A stretch of 64,000 nucleotides of DNA from SXOA01 sp046593355 (GTDB lineage: Bacteria; Planctomycetota; Planctomycetia; Pirellulales; Pirellulaceae). This document shows positions 59,729-64,000 of the stretch, one piece after another (positions within the stretch are counted from its first letter, which is position 1; each line of letters begins with the position of its first letter). The notes below the pieces were generated by a model. The model was given only the letters and a program-made list of their open reading frames with translations. It made no database searches and was not told where the DNA came from. Position numbers and translations under genes: made by a program. Location of the stretch: positions 1 through 64,000 of the forward strand of contig JBKJNY010000111.1 of the NCBI GenBank assembly GCA_046593355.1, written 5' to 3'.

Positions 59729-60730
59729 CTAGGCTTTGAGCTCGAAGGCCACAACTTTGTTGTGGCCGGCTGCAAAGAGTGTCTCGGAGTTTTCGGCCAG
59801 GGCCAGCGCGTGGATGTGCATCGGGGCCTTCTCGGACTTGACGACCTTCTTGGCTTCCAGGTCGTAAAGCTGAACCAGGCCCCCATTGTCCCCTCCCGCG
59901 CCGATGAGCCACTTGCCTTCAGGTCCGAAAGCGAGACTCGTGATCAGCCCCTTCCCGTCGCCCAGGAACTCGTGGAGCTTTTCGTTCTGCTCCCAGGCGA
60001 AAAGCTCCACGCGGGCGGGACCATCCAGATGGTCGATGTTCCCGATCCGCCCGATGCCGCCGATGGCCAGTCTCTGTCCGTCCGGCGAAAAGGCCAGCGA
60101 GCGAATGCCGCCGATCGAGTGAATCCGCTCCTTGGGATCCCAGGTGTAAAAGCCGGGCGCGTCGAGCGATGCCAGCTTGCTCCCCGTGGCCAGATCCCAG
60201 ATGACGACGCGGCCCACCTTGTCTCCCGTCGCCAGCAGGCGGCTGTCCGCTGAAATGCAGGCGGCATACAGCATGGAAGGAAAGTGATTCGGCGTTCTTT
60301 CCTCATGCCCCTTGAGCTCGTGGATCTTGTTTCCCGATTCCGCGTCCCAGACGCGGCCCATCATATCGTCGCCGATGCTCACCACCCGTTTGCCGTCCGG
60401 TGAGACAATCACCTTGCGAATCCACTTGCCATGCGCAGCCTCGGAGGTGCGAATCACCTCGCCATTTTCCACCTTCCGCCAAATCAGCTTCCCGTCATAG
60501 CCGCCGGAAACGAGCGTCTGATTGCCGTTTGCCAGCGCGACACCAGTCACATAGCTGGAATGTCCCTCCAGCGCTTTCCACTCCGGCTTTTCCGCCAGCA
60601 CATCCACGTCATAGACTTTGCCGTCCGACGCGCCGAGAAACAGACGGCTGGAGGAAGGCATCCGCGCCAGGCCGAGGAAGATCTCCTGGCGAGAGAGATC
60701 TTTGAGGAGCTTGAGAGTGGTGGGGAGCAT
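59729..60730 (-). CDS. WD40-repeat protein
   Basis: A 333-aa cytoplasmic (no signal peptide) propeller of about seven WD40 repeats, with typical ends such as LVSGGYDGKLIW, SIGDDMMGRVWD and LATGDKVGRVVIWD. WD40 propellers are protein-interaction platforms. The gene ends five bases from the pilin stop, convergently. ATG at 60730 is selected; another ATG six codons earlier is possible. No fused effector domain. The small protease-pair genes lie upstream on the same strand, starting 21 bases away. Confidence 0.85.
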   Translation of the reverse strand: MLPTTLKLLKDLSRQEIFLGLARMPSSSRLFLGASDGKVYDVDVLAEKPEWKALEGHSSYVTGVALANGNQTLVSGGYDGKLIWRKVENGEVIRTSEAAHGKWIRKVIVSPDGKRVVSIGDDMMGRVWDAESGNKIHELKGHEERTPNHFPSMLYAACISADSRLLATGDKVGRVVIWDLATGSKLASLDAPGFYTWDPKERIHSIGGIRSLAFSPDGQRLAIGGIGRIGNIDHLDGPARVELFAWEQNEKLHEFLGDGKGLITSLAFGPEGKWLIGAGGDNGGLVQLYDLEAKKVVKSEKAPMHIHALALAENSETLFAAGHNKVVAFELKA

Positions 60731-60751
60731 AGGAATGGTCTGTGGCAAAAA

Positions 60752-61129
60752 CTAGCGTCTTTCGATCTCTTCAATGAGCACGAACCCCTGGGGTTCGACG
60801 CGAAGCGAAATGTCTGAACCCTCGAGTAATTCCATTCCGACAAGCGGACCGCCTTCGGATTCGAGTACCAAGATGCGCCTTTGCCGGCCATGCCATATCA
60901 CCCGTCCGTGATAGGTGTCCATCAATACCTCGTTTCCATCGCCGAGCACCGCGGTACGGCTGCCATAGAACTCCAACTCCAAGTCATCAATGAGTTTGGC
61001 AGCGAGAGTCAGCTCGCCAGTGAATCCGGTATCCAGCACGGCCTCAACGGTCTGCTCCGCATCGTTTGCATCTAACAACGACACCGATACGACCGCTTCG
61101 CGTTGTGTATTGACTGCGCCGGAGATCAT
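60752..61129 (-). CDS. Clan AA (retropepsin-like) aspartic protease
   Basis: A 125-aa protein with the single-domain aspartyl protease motif VLDTGFTGELTL (Asp near 33) and later hydrophobic pattern AVLGDGNEVLMDTYHGRVIW, fitting bacterial retropepsin-like proteins that act as homodimers. The catalytic triplet DTG is intact. The substrate is unknown; such genes often occur with a small partner as here. Its ATG overlaps the partner stop by four bases (61126-61129). Confidence 0.85.
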   Translation of the reverse strand: MISGAVNTQREAVVSVSLLDANDAEQTVEAVLDTGFTGELTLAAKLIDDLELEFYGSRTAVLGDGNEVLMDTYHGRVIWHGRQRRILVLESEGGPLVGMELLEGSDISLRVEPQGFVLIEEIERR

Positions 61130-61389
61130 GTGACTCGAAACCGACCTCCCAATCGGTACGCCGCCGCAAATCCCACTCGAAGTCCGAACATGATGGCCTC
61201 GGGACGACGCGCCTTGAGGCGAGTCGAGGCCTCAATATCCTTTGGATCCAATTCGTAGTCACTCGAGTCGATGTCGATAATCACAAACTCTCCGTGGTGA
61301 TCTTGCTCCACTTTGGACCGAATCGTGTCCTCGTAGATTTTGGTCCCGCGGGCGGCAATCTCTTCGCCTGTTAAGGTCGTGGGTCGCAT
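61126..61389 (-). CDS. Small partner protein of the aspartyl protease
   Basis: An 87-aa protein starting MRPTTLTGEEIAARG, with the core YEDTIRSKVEQDHHGEFVII and a C-terminal VGFAAAYRLGGR. Its pattern resembles the small proteins commonly next to clan AA proteases in cyanobacteria and planctomycetes. AGGAGA precedes the ATG at 61389 (a longer frame is rejected). It overlaps the protease gene by ATGA, so expression is coupled. Whether it is substrate, inhibitor or regulator is unknown. Confidence 0.8.
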   Translation of the reverse strand: MRPTTLTGEEIAARGTKIYEDTIRSKVEQDHHGEFVIIDIDSSDYELDPKDIEASTRLKARRPEAIMFGLRVGFAAAYRLGGRFRVT

Positions 61390-61437
61390 TTTAGGTCTCC
61401 TGATCATTCAGTCTCATTCTATGCCAACCTTCCAGAT

Positions 61438-62817
61438 TCACGAACTCGCTCCTGAATACAGCGGAGCAATCACTTTCCCGTTCAGCAAGTGATGGGGACG
61501 GTCCAGCGGATCCTTCAAAGTGGCGTCGTCGCTGACTCCGAGCGCGGCGAAGATCGTCGTGCCAACGTCGGCTGGGGAAAATGATTGCGTGATGGGATAG
61601 GCGGCTTTATAGTCGGTTTGTCCCACGACCTGGCCGCCGCGCACGCCAGCGCCGGCGAAGAGCGCGGAGTAGGCGGCTGACCAGTGATCGCGCCCGGGAA
61701 TTTTTTCGCCGGGCAATGTTGAAATCTTGGGGGTGCGACCAAACTCGCCCATCACGATGACCAGCGTCTGGTCGAGCAACCCCGATGCCGCCAGGTCATC
61801 CATGAGTGCCGCCAGCCCTTGATCGAGCTGCGGGAGCAGCGTGTTCTTGAGCTTGCCCCAGTTGTCGACGTGCGTGTCCCAGGTCTGTACGATGCCCATC
61901 GTGGCTTGCACGACGGGCACTCCGGCTTCGATCAAGCGGCGGGACAACAAGAGCGACTGGCCAAACTTGTTGCGGCCGTAGCGGTCGCGGGCGGCGGCCG
62001 TCTCTTGCCCCAGCTCGAAGGCCTTCGACATGCGGGCCGACGTCAGCAGGGAGAACGCCACTTGCTGCTGCTCTCCAAGCGTGGCAGCGCAGTCGCTTCC
62101 CGCCAGCGGCGAATTGCCGCCGTTGAGCGCGTCCAACAGCTCGCGCCGCGATTGCAGCCGCGGCACTGTCACCCCTGCCTGCAGGCTCAGGGCATCCACC
62201 TTGAAATCCGGGCTGCTCGGATCGCGGCGGATCTGCCAGGGGTCGTGCTTGGGCCCCAAAAAGCCGGCGTGCTGGCCGGGCCACGTCAACGGACCTTCAA
62301 TCAAATAGTTCGGCAGCGAAACACCCGTGGGAATTCCATCGGGCCGCGGGCGAAGAAAATCGAAGGCGGCGGCGAAGTTGGGAAAATCATTGCGTGTCTC
62401 GACTCGGTCCAGGTCGCTCGCGCCGCGCGGCAAAGGGGTTGGCCGGCCGGTGAGCGCCACATGCGTCGCCAGCAGATGATTCTGCTCCCGATGAGCCAGC
62501 GAGCGGACGATGGACCAGCGCGCCATCTGCTGCGCGAGCCGGGGGAGATGCTCGCAGACCTTGACTCCGGGAACGGTCGTGCCAATCGTCGAGAACTCTC
62601 CCCGCACCTCCGCCGGTGCATCCGGCTTGGGATCCAGTGTATCCAGTTGGCTCGGCCCGCCACTCAGCAGCACCAGCAGCACGGACTTGGCCCTGGCGGA
62701 CCCCGCTTCCCCATTTGCGGCACTGGCAGTAGCAAACGGCAACGAAGCCCCCACGACCCCTGCGGCACTCACGTGGAGGAATTGGCGACGGTCGAAGGAA
62801 TAGCTGGGCTGGAGCAT
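61438..62817 (-). CDS. DUF1501 protein (exported, Tat-type signal)
   Basis: A 459-aa DUF1501 protein. The N-terminal FDRRQFLHVSAAG contains a twin-arginine motif followed by a hydrophobic segment, so Tat export is likely. Markers VLLVLLSGGPSQLDTLDPKP, then FPNFAAAFDFLRP, and HWSAAYSALFAGAGVRGG define the family, which is related to alkaline-phosphatase/sulfatase folds. Its physiological substrate is unproven. Commonly next to a DUF1549/DUF1553 gene, but none is visible here. It precedes the aspartyl-protease pair (49 bases). Confidence 0.92.
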   Translation of the reverse strand: MLQPSYSFDRRQFLHVSAAGVVGASLPFATASAANGEAGSARAKSVLLVLLSGGPSQLDTLDPKPDAPAEVRGEFSTIGTTVPGVKVCEHLPRLAQQMARWSIVRSLAHREQNHLLATHVALTGRPTPLPRGASDLDRVETRNDFPNFAAAFDFLRPRPDGIPTGVSLPNYLIEGPLTWPGQHAGFLGPKHDPWQIRRDPSSPDFKVDALSLQAGVTVPRLQSRRELLDALNGGNSPLAGSDCAATLGEQQQVAFSLLTSARMSKAFELGQETAAARDRYGRNKFGQSLLLSRRLIEAGVPVVQATMGIVQTWDTHVDNWGKLKNTLLPQLDQGLAALMDDLAASGLLDQTLVIVMGEFGRTPKISTLPGEKIPGRDHWSAAYSALFAGAGVRGGQVVGQTDYKAAYPITQSFSPADVGTTIFAALGVSDDATLKDPLDRPHHLLNGKVIAPLYSGASS

Positions 62818-62853
62818 GAAGGGAAGTTTCCTGTTGGCTTATTGCAAATGTGT

Positions 62854-63288
62854 TTACGGCCTGCCGAGTGGTGCAATTCTTCTTTGGTAAGTCTCAATGC
62901 CAGCTTGGATCAAGCTGCGCGATGGCTCCTGGCGGCACTCGGTTAAGAGCGTCAACAGTTCGTGGGCGACTTCGACGCAGCGCCTCGCGGTCTTATGACC
63001 AATGTCTTGCGACAACGCCAAATCATAATCAGCCCGAATTCGTTCTGATTGCAAGTTTCCCAGTAGTTGTCCGGCTCGCAAGCTCGTCTCCACGCCTGCG
63101 GACATGAGCATTCGCTGCGGCTCGATATGATCGCGTCCCACACGAAAACCCAGTTCCAATAAATAATCCTTCGCAGAGTGAAAGCAAGCATAATAGGCCC
63201 GACTCACCGCTGTCCGGCAAGCAGCTTCCGAAGCGCCGGGGGACGCCACGAGCTTTCCAGCCAGCGACAGGAAGTCCTGGGCATTCAT
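62854..63288 (-). CDS. HEPN-domain protein
   Basis: A 144-aa helical protein containing a HEPN-like motif, R-A-Y-Y-A-C-F-H (R-x6-H; about residues 29-36), where classical toxins have R-x4-6-H as an RNase site. HEPN proteins are usually the toxic RNase half of MNT-HEPN modules. The start overlaps the partner gene stop by four bases (63285-63288). The partner is not a nucleotidyltransferase. Activity is inferred from the motif. Confidence 0.85.
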   Translation of the reverse strand: MNAQDFLSLAGKLVASPGASEAACRTAVSRAYYACFHSAKDYLLELGFRVGRDHIEPQRMLMSAGVETSLRAGQLLGNLQSERIRADYDLALSQDIGHKTARRCVEVAHELLTLLTECRQEPSRSLIQAGIETYQRRIAPLGRP

Positions 63289-63695
63289 CGCACTGAATCA
63301 ACCATCAAGCGATAAACAGTGGGGTCATCAGGCCACGAAGGTGTCACCCGATCGTACCAACGATCCATCTTCTCACGAAATTCCTCATACTCCATGTCTT
63401 GCTCAACTCGAAAGACCAACCAAGGGTACTGAGGCTCGGACGGGTCCGACATCATGTGAGTTGTTACCGTACCCGAAAAAAGGCTCTTCGTAATTTCGAG
63501 AACCTTACCGATCCGGTCTTTCGAAAATGGATTGCTATCGCTGGTCCGCTTTGCGTTTGGTTGAACCTGCGCCCCACGCCCCTCCAGCGTCTGGATCCGG
63601 CTAGACAACTCCTCCACTCGTGTTGCCAGTGTGTAGAAGGTTTCCGCATCAATCGTGGGCATCGCGGATGATGAAGTAGACATAATCATTCTCAT
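63285..63695 (-). CDS. Unknown partner of the HEPN protein
   Basis: A 136-aa protein with no recognised family. The N-terminal part has a heptad-like helical segment (AETFYTLATRVEELSSRIQT), and the C-terminal half is rich in W, Y and E (EYEEFREKMDRWYDRV). No nucleotidyltransferase GS motif or DNA-binding motif is seen. Three ATG codons (63695, 63689, 63683) are candidates. It is first in the two-gene unit, the position of an antitoxin, which is the only reason to suggest that role. Confidence 0.7.
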   Translation of the reverse strand: MRMIMSTSSSAMPTIDAETFYTLATRVEELSSRIQTLEGRGAQVQPNAKRTSDSNPFSKDRIGKVLEITKSLFSGTVTTHMMSDPSEPQYPWLVFRVEQDMEYEEFREKMDRWYDRVTPSWPDDPTVYRLMVDSVR

Positions 63696-63745
63696 CTGAA
63701 AGGGTGGAACCTGATTCTATTGTACTCCAGCTTTTTCCAATTCCC

Positions 63746-64000
63746 CTACGCCAGCACTTCCCGAATCGGCTGCGTCCCCGGATCCGTTAGCGGCAGCGGG
63801 CGGGCACCGACGTGGTAGTTTTTTTGGTGGTCGATGCCGAGGGCCTGGAAGATGGTGGCGAAGAGCTGGGCTGCGCCGACCTTGCCTTCAATGACTTTGT
63901 TCCCGTCGTCGTCGCTCTTGCCATGCACGCTGCCCCGCCTGATCCCGCAACCGGAGAGGGTGACGCTCCAGGCGCTGGCGAAGTGATCGCGGCCGAGACT
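63746..64000 (-). CDS. DUF1501 protein, partial (5' end beyond the window)
   Basis: The C-terminal 84 residues of a second DUF1501 protein: GRDHFASAWSVTLSGCG, then DDDGNKVIEGKVGAAQLFAT, ending in a family-like TDPGTQPIREVLA. The frame runs off the right edge with no start codon in the window. It is only 50 bases from the HEPN pair on the same strand. The Gly-Arg-Asp-His region is typical of the family and confirms the identity. Confidence 0.88.
   Translation of the reverse strand, partial: SLGRDHFASAWSVTLSGCGIRRGSVHGKSDDDGNKVIEGKVGAAQLFATIFQALGIDHQKNYHVGARPLPLTDPGTQPIREVLA

Overview
The window looks like a chromosomal segment of a planctomycete (class not resolved). The evidence is the gene families present together: DUF1501 and DUF1559 proteins, a very large PVC-type protein with a single CxxCH haem motif, a YXWGXW repeat protein, secreted HEAT and WD40/PD40 proteins, a type I signal peptidase carrying a zinc-ribbon-like insertion, and a BlaI/M56 pair with a carboxypeptidase-like C-terminus. 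G+C is high, genes are spread on both strands, and intergenic DNA is rich in dispersed inverted repeats. No rRNA, tRNA, CRISPR array, phage or intact transposase gene was seen.

Layout. 0.2-5.1 kb (minus strand): an STAS anti-sigma antagonist and three exported HEAT or helical-toroid proteins. 5.4-11.5 kb: a complete oligopeptide ABC importer (lipoprotein, two permeases, one fused double ATPase). 11.5-17.4 kb: an unknown protein, an MJ0936/YfcE phosphodiesterase, a YXWGXW protein and a Wzz-like membrane protein. 17.5-24.4 kb: Tex, MtnA and a YjhG/YagF-type dehydratase. 24.6-31.7 kb: a PD40 propeller protein, signal peptidase I and LptB. 31.7-36.7 kb: a compact five-gene minus-strand operon (PVC cytochrome, DinB, DUF6941, a 49-aa protein, DUF1559). 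37-51 kb is the most accessory-looking part: two unknown proteins, a permuted ATP-grasp protein divergent from a KaiC-like ATPase, several toxin-antitoxin pieces, a soluble hybrid histidine kinase, a hydrolase, a lone DNA methyltransferase and most of the repeats. 51-54.2 kb: BlaI/M56 regulatory operon with a double BlaI-type operator. 54.4-59.2 kb: nitrilase, A-type Fe-S carrier, GalT and a GH57 glucanotransferase. 59.3-59.7 kb: a cyclic-di-GMP-I (GEMM) riboswitch in front of a Flp-type pilin gene. 59.7-64 kb: WD40 protein, an aspartyl-protease pair, DUF1501, a HEPN pair and the end of a second DUF1501 gene.

The most striking theme is repeat invasion. At least eight families of short inverted repeats occupy the gaps, and several have entered coding sequences in frame. 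Tex carries two long low-complexity inserts built from them, GalT carries one copy in a surface-loop position, and the hybrid kinase and Wzz-like protein have repeat-like linkers. The other notable items are the riboswitch-pilin unit, a roughly 240-bp MITE-like giant hairpin, the HEPN and aspartyl-protease two-gene modules, and the zinc-ribbon signal peptidase. Functional names come from motif recognition by eye; no database search was possible.
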